A DNA stretch of 64,000 bases from assembly GCA_027605045.1 (NCBI GenBank), contig JAQFWX010000111.1:1-64000 (forward strand), given 5' to 3'. Origin of the DNA: Phallus indusiatus. Taxonomy: Eukaryota > Basidiomycota > Agaricomycetes > Phallales > Phallaceae. Every line of letters begins with the position of its first letter. Within the stretch, counting starts at the first letter, position 1. A model generated the notes under the pieces. It ran no database searches. It had not been told where the DNA came from and worked only from the letters and a program-made list of their open reading frames with translations. Below, one piece after another: positions 46,988 to 59,313 of this stretch. Made by a program: the position numbers and the translations under genes.

Positions 46988-48581
46988 GCCTTGACTAAAT
47001 ATGTAACAGTGGACGCAGTACTTTGGAGATACTGTCTATAGCAAGTGTAATTAATTAAGAACTATGGACACCTTTTTTTTTTACAAGTATATATATATAT
47101 TATAATATGTTCTTTTTATTTATAGAAAGAAACTTTTGAAAAAGGGGATGTTTTGTATAAAGCACTCATTGCTAGGAAAGAAAAAAAACCGGAATACAAA
47201 GAATTGAGGATAGATAACCGGGAAGCATTTCTCGGTTACGCCAGGCGTCACAAAATTTGTTACAACTATTCCTTTCACCTCGCTCGGACTTCGCTGAACG
47301 GTGAATCTGCCATAACCAACTACTTCCTCATCTCATCATATTGAAGGAGATTCGTGATGCTTTATCATCACATGGTGCATAGAGAATTTCTGTAATAATT
47401 ACCTGACCGGTCCTCTTTGCAGCTTGTATCCTGAAAGCCTAACATTATACCTTGCACTGTAAGTTTAATTTATTGAATACATCTAGAATCTGCATTAATT
47501 AATACGTTTCCGTTCAATATGGCTTCAAAGTAGAAGCACCTGTCGTCGCTGCGAAAGCTTATTCGAGCGGGTTTCATCTACAAAACCTGTACCCGTGGTT
47601 ACTGATAACGTTCCAACGTCAACAACATCAATTTCGAACACGATTGTTGAAAAGTGTGCCGCCTAGATTAAATATGCAGATGACGAGTTGATCATAAAAC
47701 TTTTTCGCGCGAAGCTTCCCGGTAGAAAAGGCTTCTGGGTACTGGTCTTCATTCCAACTTGAAGAGGTCTGACCGAGCTATACAATATGGCATTTTCGGA
47801 ACGGCAAGGCCGTGCCAGATCATCAGTGGTAATCTCATCCTAAAATCACCATCCTTTAGACCAGTTCGGCATTTGTGCGCAACACAAATATTGGATACAT
47901 ATTTAAATATCATTCTGGAGCTTGACAAGCCATCTCGGAAGTTTTTTTGCCATGAGCTACGTATCAAATTCGCAATGCATCAGAAACCAGTGAGGGTTGT
48001 GGTTATGGCTTACCGGACCTTGGTAACTGTAAATCATCTTCCTAATTTGATCATCTTTCCGATTACATATGCGTCTACATAATAGGCGTGCTCGAAATCC
48101 TTACGAAGCTTTATTTTTCTCTCTTTTTTTTCAGTTTAGCAACGTTCAGTTGCCCAACAATTCGGTGTCGCGTTCTGATTTACACTGCAATCTCAATGCT
48201 TGGCCCTCCCTTCATCTTTCAATCATTGAAATAATTCATTGCATCCGTAACCTTACTAAGGCATTACCCCTTCCAAGCCACCGTTTTATAATAACCAAGG
48301 CGTCAGCTAGTCAACTAGTCAGCGGTAATCACAAACTTTCCTAAAACGTCAAACCACATAGAGACAGTTCCGAGACCAATCGATTGATCAGATTTCTCTA
48401 CGTATCAGAATTCATTACATAGAACTCCGACCAGCGCTGTTCTTTGGTTATATATAAAAGATGGTTCAAGCCATGAATGGCTCATCAAGTTTTTTTTTTC
48501 TCTCAGTTCATTTCGTCTCCCTACCTTTGATCTTTTTTATTATCTTATATTCCTTTTATTTACACTTCATACATTCTCATA
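46988..48581. other. Spacer between ferritin-like A and B, 1.6 kb
   Basis: AT-rich (a TA microsatellite at about 47087-47101). A TATATATAAAAGATGG element at about 48449 and a T-rich/CT-rich leader (TTTTTTTTTTCTCTCAG) precede gene B. No supported gene inside. Confidence 0.45.
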
Positions 48582-49937
48582 ATGCGTTTTTCAACTCTTT
48601 ACACTTTCGTTAGCGCTGCGCTTTTAGCTGCTGCTGGTCCAATTCCTCGCCAGACCCCACCAGTTGATCCAGGTTTAGGTATAACTCTTAATTCTTCCAG
48701 GACTCGAGCGCTATTGATACCAATTCTGTTTTTTTAGCCTTCTTGACTATTCTTGAGTTTGGAGCAACGGGATTCTATCAGCAACTCGTTCAGACTTTCA
48801 ATGGGAGCGATTTCCAGAATAGCGGATTCGCAGACGGGCAGGCCGTGTCGGATGTTATCAAGTAAGTATTACAACCTGTCCTACTAAGGGCCGACTCGGA
48901 GGTCTATGCTCATACTGTTTACTAGTGTTATTGCGGGTAGTGAGGCAAACCATTTCGCGGTGTGAGTCTTAAATCCCGTCAATTATTTCAAATGCATTAG
49001 CTGACTACTGTCATAGACTTCAGGGGGTAAGTTCAATTTGTTGGATACTATAGATCCTTTTCTTAAGCTGAGTACAAATAGCTTTCCGGAGGCCCGCCAC
49101 CAAACTGTACTCTTGACTTCAGTCCTGCCCTCGTTGATCCTGTAACTGCGCTCGCTACAGCACGTACTTTGGAATATGCAGCGATTGCTTCGGTAAGGTG
49201 TCCTGTTTTTAGGTACTTTTATTCTCTCTGATCTGATTGTACAATAGTACATCGGCGTGATAGCGAGCGAGCCTTCTGGAAACAACTCTGAAATATTCTC
49301 CGAGATTATGGGCAATGAAGCACGACACGAGGGCTTTTTAGGCATGTTGCTGCAGGCGGATCCTTTCCCTCAGTCTTTCGAGATCGGTATGACGCCATCG
49401 GAAGTTTTGACGCAGCTTTTGCCGTTTAAACCCAGCTGCACCCCTGCACTTACTCTCGCGCGTATGTTTATCTCTTACATATAAATTGGTAGCAAACTAA
49501 AGAAACCATATTTACGCAGCGAACCCACCTTTGACGATCACTAACAACGGCTCGTTCACTAACACTACGACTCTGACGTTTGATTTGAGCGGTACTTCGT
49601 GTGCAAATCAATCAGTGAGTTTTTTTTTTTTCGAAAAATGAAATCAGCGCTTACTATGGACTCCCTACAGAACACCTTCTGCCAACTTTTAACCAGTGAT
49701 GATACACTTTCGGCAGCAATTCCGTCGCAGAACTGCTCGCTCGCTGGTCTTGATGGCGGTGTTTTGGTTTACGTTACGTCGGATAGCACTCAGATTTCCG
49801 CTGACCCACTTCAGCGCGGAAATATCACCAACCTCTGCGCTGGTCCGGCTGTGATCTTTGTTGACCCTCCCACATCTCCCCCTCTTGATGCCCTTCTGTT
49901 GCAGCCAGCTTTGACGAGCTCAAACTCCACTGCTTGA
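48582..49937 (+). CDS. Secreted ferritin-like domain protein B (second of three)
   Basis: It starts MRFSTLYTFVSAALLAAAGP at 48582, with a signal peptide and then IPRQTPPVDPG. The helices parallel copy A: TILEFGATGFYQQLVQTFNG, DFQNSGFADGQAVSDVI, SEANHF, VTALATARTLEYAAIAS, YIGVIASEPSGNNSEIFSEI, MGNEARHEGFLGMLLQ and FEIGMTPSEVLTQLLPFKP. The C-terminal part again has LVYVTSDSTQISADPLQRGN and CAGPAVIFVDPP. The same exon plan as in copy A shows tandem duplication. Secreted; metal binding by the four-helix part is likely but unproven. Confidence 0.8.
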
Positions 49938-50704
49938 GCTTGATACATACCTAAAAACAACTAGGGCTGCTAGGAGAAGCGCTCGTGTAAAGTCTTTTTT
50001 TTAACAGAGATTTTGCGTTCTTTGTTCCCATTACATCCTTTGAAATGAGTTGGAAACAGTTTTGAAACCGTAATTGAGCTGCCATGAGGACTTGATCGAT
50101 TCCTTTGTTTTGTCAAATCAATCCGTCATGTCCAATTGAAAGAAGAATGATTACGGAAACCGCAATGAACTTTATTCCCAACCCCGAGCTCACCGTCGAG
50201 GGTGACCTTGAGAAGGAAAGAACAATATGTATAAATATTTCCCGACCTATTTTTTCTATCTTCGAGCTGTGGGCTCGATACCGCTTACAGTTGCGACCAT
50301 CAACCGATTTTCCAAAAATAGATTTAATGGCCTTATTTGGCATACTCAATATCAAGCGCGACCCATTCGAACGGATCCCATCGCCCGGCGTGTGATTTCA
50401 GTCCTTATGGCAACGCACCGTGGATATGACTACATGTCTTGCGGTCGCAGTCGCAGAAAATATATAATGAGGAATCAGTGCCAGGATCCTTCCTTCCCAC
50501 CTACCTTTCGGTTTTTTTCCTCACCTCCCCTCCTCAGGTCCCTTTTTTTATTCGATTCGGGCAGCGCCCCTTTCTCACTCTCTCACTCTCTCTTTCGACT
50601 TTGTCTTCATTTTTTTCTCTCTCTGTTCGGGTGTTCATCTCTTTATAAAGATTTTATAATACTCTCTTTATCTTCCGTTCATTGCGCCTGACAAGTTCGA
50701 CAAC
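49938..50704. other. Spacer between ferritin-like B and C
   Basis: 767 bp. A CT microsatellite (CTCACTCTCTCACTCTCTCTTTC, about 50576-50597) and a nearby TTTATAAAGATTTTATAA element (about 50641) lead to the start of gene C. No gene. Confidence 0.45.
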
Positions 50705-52257
50705 ATGCACGCATCACTCTTAGCTTGGGCATTGGTCTCTGTACCCATCTTGTCTTTGGCTGGTCCAATCAAGTACACTCGTGATACCAGCTCAACCGAT
50801 GCGGCCAGTCTCACGGTCCTCCGTATGTACTTTGTTTTCCTGGTCTGGCGAGAGAAAGAAGAGCTGTAGCTAATATGAGACTCGTTTTATAGAATTTGCT
50901 CAAGTATTGGAAAGCTTGGAGAATGAGTTTTACTCCCAGGCGCTTCAGACGTTCACCGATCAAGACTTTGTGAATGCTGGGTTTTCTGCAGCTTCAATCC
51001 CCACTCAGATAATCCAGTACGTCCCTTACATAGTATACATATATATTTGTCCTTCTGACTGGGGTCTTTTCCAGATCGATTTCGAATGACGAAGCGAGCC
51101 ACTTGAAATTGTGCGTTCTCTTTTTTGATTATTTCGCTTTTGGTTCATAGTAGCTGAAAACGCACTTTTTACAGCTTAAACGTGATTACACTTCCTTATC
51201 GAAAAAAAAAAAGAAATGTATTGATGTCTTATTTTAGTCAGGAATCTCAGCTCTCGGAGGGACGCCCTTGTCATGCACTTTCAACTTTGGATCCGCGTTA
51301 AACAGCGTTGCTGATATGCTTCCCGTTGCACGTCTCGTCGAGAATGTCGGAGTTGCCGCTGTAAATATACCTTCTCTCCTTCAACTTTCAAATTGCCAAC
51401 TCAATAATGGTTATAGTACCTTGGTGGAACTGCACTTTTAACAGACCCCGATGTCCTCACCCAGGCAGGATCCATAGCAACAATTGAATCTCGCCATCAG
51501 ACATTGCTCAATATCATGTCTTCGACTGGTTCAGCCATTCCCCAGGCTTTTGACATAGTTTTATCTCCACCTGAGATCATTGCCATTGCCGGTGGATTCA
51601 TTAGTGGCTGCGAGCTCCCCATCCAAGGTAAAATAACTCAAAATATCGTCCCGTCTTTTTTTCCCTTTTTGACTTATTTTCGTCTAAATAGCTAACAACG
51701 CTCTTACCATCACGAACACGGGAACACCCACGATTGGCACTCAATTGACTTTCAGCTTCAACAACATGCCTTCTGATACTAGCGTACGTTCTTTTATACT
51801 TGTATTCTCAACGTTTTCTCACAATAATATCTTACGTACAAAACAGAGCCTTTCCTGTCAAATGATGTTCGGTGGCCAAGTTACAGCGCTGGCACTACCC
51901 TACGACCAATGCATCGTCCCTGCAGGGATTAACGGTCCCGTGGCGATATACATCACCAAGGATGATAACCCATTAGCAACCAACGTCGTCGTCCGAGCAC
52001 AAAGTGATGTTCTTGCTGGTCCAGCTATGGCTTTTATCGACTCCTCTCCTGAGGCTCTTGGCGATCTTGTTCGCCCGTCGTCGTCAAATCCCGCAGTCGT
52101 CACTAGCAACACCACTATCTCATCTTCCGCTGCGTCGTCTATTATTAACAGTTCAGGTTCGTCCAGTTCTATTGGTGGACCGAACTTGAGCACGGGGTCT
52201 TTCAACGGTGGGAATATTACTGTTGTTGGGTGGATGAATCTTCCTTCCAGCTCCTAA
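50705..52257 (+). CDS. Secreted ferritin-like domain protein C (third of three)
   Basis: It starts MHASLLAWALVSVPILSLAG at 50705. Helices: FAQVLESLENEFYSQALQTF, DQDFVNAGFSAASIPTQII, SNDEASHLKF, VADMLPVARLVENVGVA, YLGGTALLTDPDVLTQAGS, IATIESRHQTLLNIMSS and FDIVLSPPEIIAIAGGF. The C-terminal beta part has AIYITKDDNPLATNVVVRAQ and LAGPAMAFIDSSPE. Unlike A and B it carries a Ser/Asn-rich tail (SNTTISSSAASSIINSSGSS) of about 60 residues, which could be glycosylated or anchor the protein in the wall. It is the most diverged of the three. The fold is clear; the function is unknown. Confidence 0.8.
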
Positions 52258-52548
52258 AAAGAAATGAGGAAAAATTGAGTAGATGCATTTGCTATGTTTC
52301 TTTTTGTTTTTTTTTTCTTCTTTTCTTTGTTCGTCTGAAGTTGTCGAGTACGGCTGTTAGAGATGACGTTCAAGAAAAATGAGAGACACTGTCCCCCATC
52401 CCCTTTGTTCTATTCTGTTTTTACATGGATCACAGTGGGAACGTTTACAAAGCATTCACGGCTAGGTATACACAGATGTGAGAGGAATAAATTAGGACAC
52501 TGATATATAATTTCGTAAAAAAAGATTATGCTGGATGTGAAAAAAAAG

Positions 52549-54215
52549 TCAATCATCTGTATCGTCAGACGAGGTGTCGTCGTCATCATCATCATCGTCG
52601 CTACTATCTGTAAGGTCATCGTATGTTCAGTCCCACAGGGTTAAAAAAAAAATAAGACAGGAGACCTACCTGTGTTATTATTAGCGCCATGACCAGCAAT
52701 TTCATTCAAAGTATACGGTCGGCCATTAGCCGCTAGTTCAGCCTCGATAGGCACAAGAGGAACAGGCTCCAAATCATCTTCTTCATACTCGTTATCTTCT
52801 TCATCCTCGTTACTACCTTTACCCAAAACCGAATCTATCACATGAGCAAAAAGATCTTCATCGACTTCATCGAAGGCATCACCATCATCGCCACTTTTAC
52901 CAACTCCGCTTTGCATCACTTCAGGATCGGAATCGGACTCGTACTGAATATTAATAGCTGTACTTGATGGGGGTTGAAGTAAGTCTGAAGGTGTAGGTTG
53001 TGCATGACGGATGGGTGCCGATGTTGTTTGTGAAGTAGAAGAAGGGAGTGAAGGAAACGCCCACCCTGAGCTGACAGCGGTGTCGTTATTGTAAGTAGGC
53101 TCGACAGGACGAGAACGTTGACCGAACGATAGTTCTTCTTCTTCAGGATTCTCAACCACCAATTCATATTTCTCCTTCTCCTTTTCTTTCTCTTTCTCTT
53201 TCTCCTTCTCTTTCTCCTTCTCTTTGCCTTTCTTGGGAACTGCTGTGGCGGAAGTCTTAGGCTTTGGTTTAGCTTTTGGTTTGGGAGGAGCTTTCGGAGC
53301 TTTCGGAGCCTTGGGAGAAGCTTTGGCTGCTGCTGCCTTCCCTTTGGGCTGTGGCGCAATAACAGGCGGAGGTGGAGGTGGAGGTAATTGCTGCTCCACT
53401 TCAAGGGCCTCCATCTCTGATTCGACCTCTGCTTCACGCCTCTTTGGCACTTCATCCAGTAACTCTTCTAGATCAAAGTCACCGTTATCCTTCTCTCCTT
53501 CAGCGTCCAGTTCATCCATCAATGCCTTCGTTAAATCGTCTGAATCATCTTCTTGTTGCTGTTGTTTATCAGGCGCTGACGCTTTGCCCTTGCGACTCGT
53601 AGCTGAAGTTGATGCTGAGCTCTGGCCATCAAATGTTAGATTGAGATTTGACTCTAATCGTTCCAGTTTTAATGTCTGTTTATAAGAGGAAGAAAGAAAA
53701 AAAAATCAGCGAAATGTCTGGAAGGGGAGATCCAACACTTACTCGAGTTTCGGGATCCCATAGTAGAATACATTCCCAATCTTTAGAACGTTGCTCAGCT
53801 GCACTAAACCGATGTACGCCACCCTAAATAAATCAAAAATCGCTATGAAGGCGATTATTGCAAAACATGAGTGCCATTGGAATCTACCTTTGTTCCTGGT
53901 CTTTCCAGCTCATAAGCATGTCCGTCTGCAGCTTTAGGTCTAAGTGATCCAAGACCTTCATTATCTATGGACTCGGGCTTGAATGAATCTAAATAATTAG
54001 AGAGAAATATATTAACGCATGTCCAACTCAAGCCGTAAAACTCCAAAATCCCAACAACAAAAACACGCACATCTCAGTGAGTAAAATTCTGGGTTAGGGT
54101 ATTCTTTAGCGCGCTTTGTCGTTTTGCCATTGCGTTCGTTCCATGCGTTTATCAAAGATTGACCGATAGTGACTCCGTATCGGCCTGTGAGGTCTTCCAA
54201 ATTGGTGACTGACAT
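52549..54215 (-). CDS. EAF-type (ELL-associated) transcription elongation factor
   Basis: It starts MSVTNLEDLTGRYGVTIGQS at 54215. The N-terminal EAF domain is assembled across introns: GQSLINAWNERNGKTTKRAK, EYPNPEFYSLRYSFKPESID, AYELERPGTKGGVHRFSAAE, and KDWECILLWDPETRTLKLER LESNLNLTFD. The rest is disordered: acidic blocks, a proline tract, Lys/Ala/Pro repeats, then an alternating Lys-Glu run (about residues 270-290). The last exon is acidic (SSDDDDDDDTSSDDTDD; stop at 52549-52551). EAF proteins pair with ELL to raise RNA polymerase II elongation rate; the acidic tail acts as a transactivator in animal versions. The domain call is good; the partner ELL is not in this window. Confidence 0.82.
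53164..53228 (-). repeat. Lys-Glu codon microsatellite in the EAF gene
   Basis: CTTCTC/TTTCTC hexanucleotide repeats encode an alternating EK run of about 20 residues, likely to form a single charged helix. Confidence 0.8.
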
Positions 54216-54609
54216 GGAGGTGATGGAGGAAAAGAAAGAAAGTAAGGTAGGGGTAAGTGAATGACAACGCCAGCCGGAGATGGCAGGGTAAATTTGCTTC
54301 CGCCGGTATTCTACATTTTGGGACGCGATCGGACCGATGGAGTGCTATTTTTGGAAATATTGTGAAATTGTTTTGAGTCGGATCTTTTGTTTCCGAACCG
54401 GGGCGAAACAAAGGCAGAGAGATATGCAATATTATTGTTATTGTACAGCATCGACATAAATTGGCAAAAGACCGCATTTTGAAGTTGACGAACTATGCGA
54501 TGTTTCGCGGTGAGTGTGTACAATACGAGTACTTGGAGATACGCAGTCAATAAAATATCATGTAGAAATAGCACTACATCGACAACAATAAAACAGGCAC
54601 ACTAGAATA
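54216..54609. other. Upstream region of the EAF gene and 3' flank of KRR1
   Basis: 394 bp with no gene. It must hold the EAF promoter. Confidence 0.4.
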
Positions 54610-56262
<1,653 letters not shown>

Positions 56263-56432
56263 GGTTTGTTTGTTGAGAACACTGCACTGTCGGCGGAAGG
56301 TTTTCAAAAATTTCCAGGTCCGCCAGCCGTTGCCGTATGGCTCGGTGGCGGTAACGTTAAACCTCCGCGTCCTCTATTCTACTCTCAGTTTCTATATATC
56401 AACCTCATCCCAACATCTCTGAATACGCGAAA
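56263..56432. promoter_or_regulatory. Shared divergent promoter, KRR1 / NCBP3
   Basis: Only 170 bp separate the two start codons. No TATA box; CT-rich elements lie near the NCBP3 side. Sharing is inferred from spacing. Confidence 0.5.
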
Positions 56433-57968
56433 ATGGACGAAGAAGTTGCATTTGCTGATCCTTTGTCGTATGCCGAAGACATTCCGTACGAGAGTCAAGT
56501 AGACCTTGTAGCCACAACTGCCAAGTCCGACCGCCTGAAGGAACGTATTGGAAATCGAATATACTTAATAGAGGATGCCCTAACCAAAAAAGTAACTACT
56601 ATAATATCAAAATTTTGAGATTTTCTGCTTATTTTTCGTGTTTTATAGAGAAGACGACTGGACGAGGAGATCCAAGAAGACATTGAAGAGCCTAACGAGT
56701 CAATGATTGAGGAAGACATGGCAGGTCGGGTTCATGCATTGCCCTTTTACGGGCTTTGGGAGTGATAGTATCATATTTGTAATATTCATTCAGATCCAAC
56801 GAAGCGTCCAAATGCCCTTCTTTTGCACGGACTAGCTATTTCACAGATGCCAACCCACAAGGTGTTCGCTTATGCCACACATTTTGACGCACATCCTATT
56901 GGTGAATCAGCCTTCTAGACTTTCGTCATATTATCATGTTTTTTTACGATGCGTTTTGTTTAGGTTTAGAATGGGTAGACGATCAGACGTGTGTTTTAGT
57001 ATTTCCAAGTCGTAAAGCCGCGTTACATGCCTGGGAAGCTCTGCAACGACCTTCGACGTCAGCTTTAACACAAGAAGAACAGATGCAATTAGAAGATACC
57101 GATCAGTCGTTCTGCATTGCTCATGCTTTACCGTTGGCTTTATATCCAGTTGACGAGCGAATTAGCTCAGCTCTGGGTACGTCACCCTTTTTTTGTTCTT
57201 TCATGGGGCATGACTTGCTAACACGAGGCAATTATTCAATATTTAGGTAAATCAACGCCGGAAATATCCAAACAGCCAATTCAAATCCGTTGGGCTCTAA
57301 AAACCGATGTCAAAGAACGCGGAGCTCGCAATAAAAGCCAATTCTACAAACGATTCGGAGAAACTGCTGGAAAACCTACAAATAAAATTCTTCCAGGCTA
57401 TCAGCCAGATGACACAAGAGAAAGCTATCATCGTGAGCAAGTAGCTCAATTAGATGCGGAAATGGACACATTTCTGGGTGATCGCGATAATGAAAGAGAT
57501 TCTCTGAGAGATCGGATTGGGAATAAAAAGAGACTTGACCCCGACGAGCAGAAACGTCAGTTAGACGACGAATTGGATAGGTTTTTGGCTGGCGAGGGGG
57601 ATGATGTCGATGCTGAGGAAAACGAAAACGGGATTCGAGATCGAGATCGACTTCCGTCTCTTTTGGAGAGGACAGGCAGACGAAGATCGGCTTCACCGCC
57701 GCAAAGAAGAAACGCTTACAACAATAGACAGCAACAATCAGCTAGACGACAACGAAGGGGGGAACGTGGGGAAACGAGGGTTCACACGGATTCTGAGGGC
57801 AGATGGCTACATAATGCGGAAATTGCCCAAAGAAGACGGCGATTGGAATACAATAATGATAGTGGGTTTGGAGGTAGGATGAGAGCATGGAGTGATGACG
57901 AGGAAGACACCTCGTCTAGACGGCCAGTAGCTAAAAAATCTCGAAAGATTGATTTAGACCTAGAATAG
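56433..57968 (+). CDS. NCBP3: Nuclear cap-binding protein subunit 3
   Basis: Five exons. Joins: ACC AAA AAA|GTAAC, GCA G|GTCGG, ATT G|GTGAA, CTG G|GTACG. The protein begins MDEEVAFADPLSYAEDIPYE. The cap-binding RRM-like domain reads PTKRPNALLLHGLAISQMPT, HKVFAYATHFD, GLEWVDDQTCVLVFPSRKAA and LHAWEALQRP, then IQIRWALKTDVKERGARNKS and QFYKRFG. The C-terminal part has QLDAEMDTFLGD, a motif like the FoP/THO-linked helper repeat, and Arg-rich tracts. NCBP3 binds capped RNA together with NCBP1 and links to ARS2 and the TREX export complex. ARS2 is also in this window, 32 kb away. Assignment is by recalled family pattern; moderately secure. Confidence 0.8.
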
Positions 57969-58213
57969 CCCGACTACAGAGGGATAGGGGGTTCGAGTTG
58001 AAGTTTTTTCTTTTCTTTCTCTAGTCATATTCTGTCGTTCGAAGCCACTACTCCATTTGTTAGTTTAATATGCTGTTTATTCCATATGTTGATTTAAATT
58101 CGACCACGCGGGTTTTTCGCGTTTGAGATGGAAGGTTAAGAAAGCGATTTATGAATTCGAAGTATTAAATATCTTACTCTAGATATAAGGAAATCTTCTA
58201 ATAAAGAGCAAAG

Positions 58214-59022
58214 CTATGTAGAAGTATTATTCTTTGATTCCGGCGAAGTGTGAGATATATTTGTCTGTTTTGACTGCGATTGGGCAAACTGTTCCTTGAT
58301 CCAGTGAAATGAAATTTCTGTAGCATGTTCCACGGGTTTATCAAACAAATATGGAAGAATGGGAACAACTGCCAATCCGGTTAATGTGGGTCCCCATGCT
58401 TTGATTCGGGGATTCTTGACGTTTTTGTACAATTTTGTGGATTGTGCTACGACGGTGTGAATTGTGAGAGCGGGTAAACCCCTAGAGAAGTCTGTTATGA
58501 AACGAGAGACAAGGGGAAAAGGAATGGAAGATCATACATAGATGCTATGGCTTGGAAGGTCCCTCTTTCGACAGCCACTAGACTCAATCTCGCCGGTTCG
58601 GAGAAGATAGACGATTCTAGCGGCGTCGGACCTTTCTTATGGGCTTTATATGTTTCATATGAAACATCTCTACGAAAATATACATTATTTCCATGAGCGT
58701 TTCTATATGAATTGAAAATTTTACCCTAGAAGATAGGCCCATGAGATACCGTATGCAGCTGTTACGATTCCTGGGTGAACAACAGGTCGGAATGCTTCTC
58801 CGACGTCACTCGTCTATTCCACGATATTGATTAATGAGGCAAAAATACTTTCATTGTATCACAGGAAGTGGTGTAGCTCACATACGCAATATACCGCGTG
58901 GAAGCGCGGAGTGCCGTTCTTAGACGAGAAGCATAGGCCATATATCGTACATCACTATCTGTTGAGTCAACATTCTTATCCACAATCGTATCGACCTTTG
59001 ATTCATTCGAAGGCGAGGACAT
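58214..59022 (-). CDS. Mitochondrial fission process protein 1 (MTFP1/MTP18) family
   Basis: It starts MSSPSNESKVDTIVDKNVDS at 59022. Exons: VRYMAYASRLRTALRASTRY, IAYTSDVGEAFRPVVHPGIV TAAYGISWAYLL, DVSYETYKAHKKGP, SIFSEPARLSLVAVERGTFQ AIASM, and GLPALTIHTVVAQSTKLYKN, IKAWGPTLTGLAVVPILPYL, FDKPVEHATEISFHWIKEQF. The MAYASRxRTAL..YxAYTSDVGEAFRPVV run is diagnostic. The human protein is an inner-membrane protein that affects mitochondrial fission and membrane integrity. Three membrane segments are plausible. The tail after FWI is polar and low in complexity. It is divergent from the header/kinase gene with 291 bp between starts. Confidence 0.85.
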
Positions 59023-59313
59023 CTAGAGCGATAGTTGAGCCTTTTTTTTCAGTTCCAATCCGGTCTGAAATATAAGAAAACTTGGCAAATAAGCGTTAAA
59101 TTGTGAAGTTAACAACATACCTGGGTATACAACCGAGAAGACAACCAAGATAGTATTAGGAGAGACAGAAAGTCTTCAAAGGTTGAGGACACAAACGATC
59201 CAAGTCTTTGAACTTGGCGCTTGGCTTGGATCGGACCTGAAGATGACGTTTGTGCCCCGGCTAACCCTGTCGTCCGAACTCAGCTTAGCGTGACAGTACT
59301 GAGTACAGCAACG

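Noticed and set aside
52916..53455. 179-codon basic ORF in the EAF gene
   Set aside because: A shifted frame of the Lys/Glu- and Pro-rich repeats; the real frame carries the acidic protein joined to the EAF domain.
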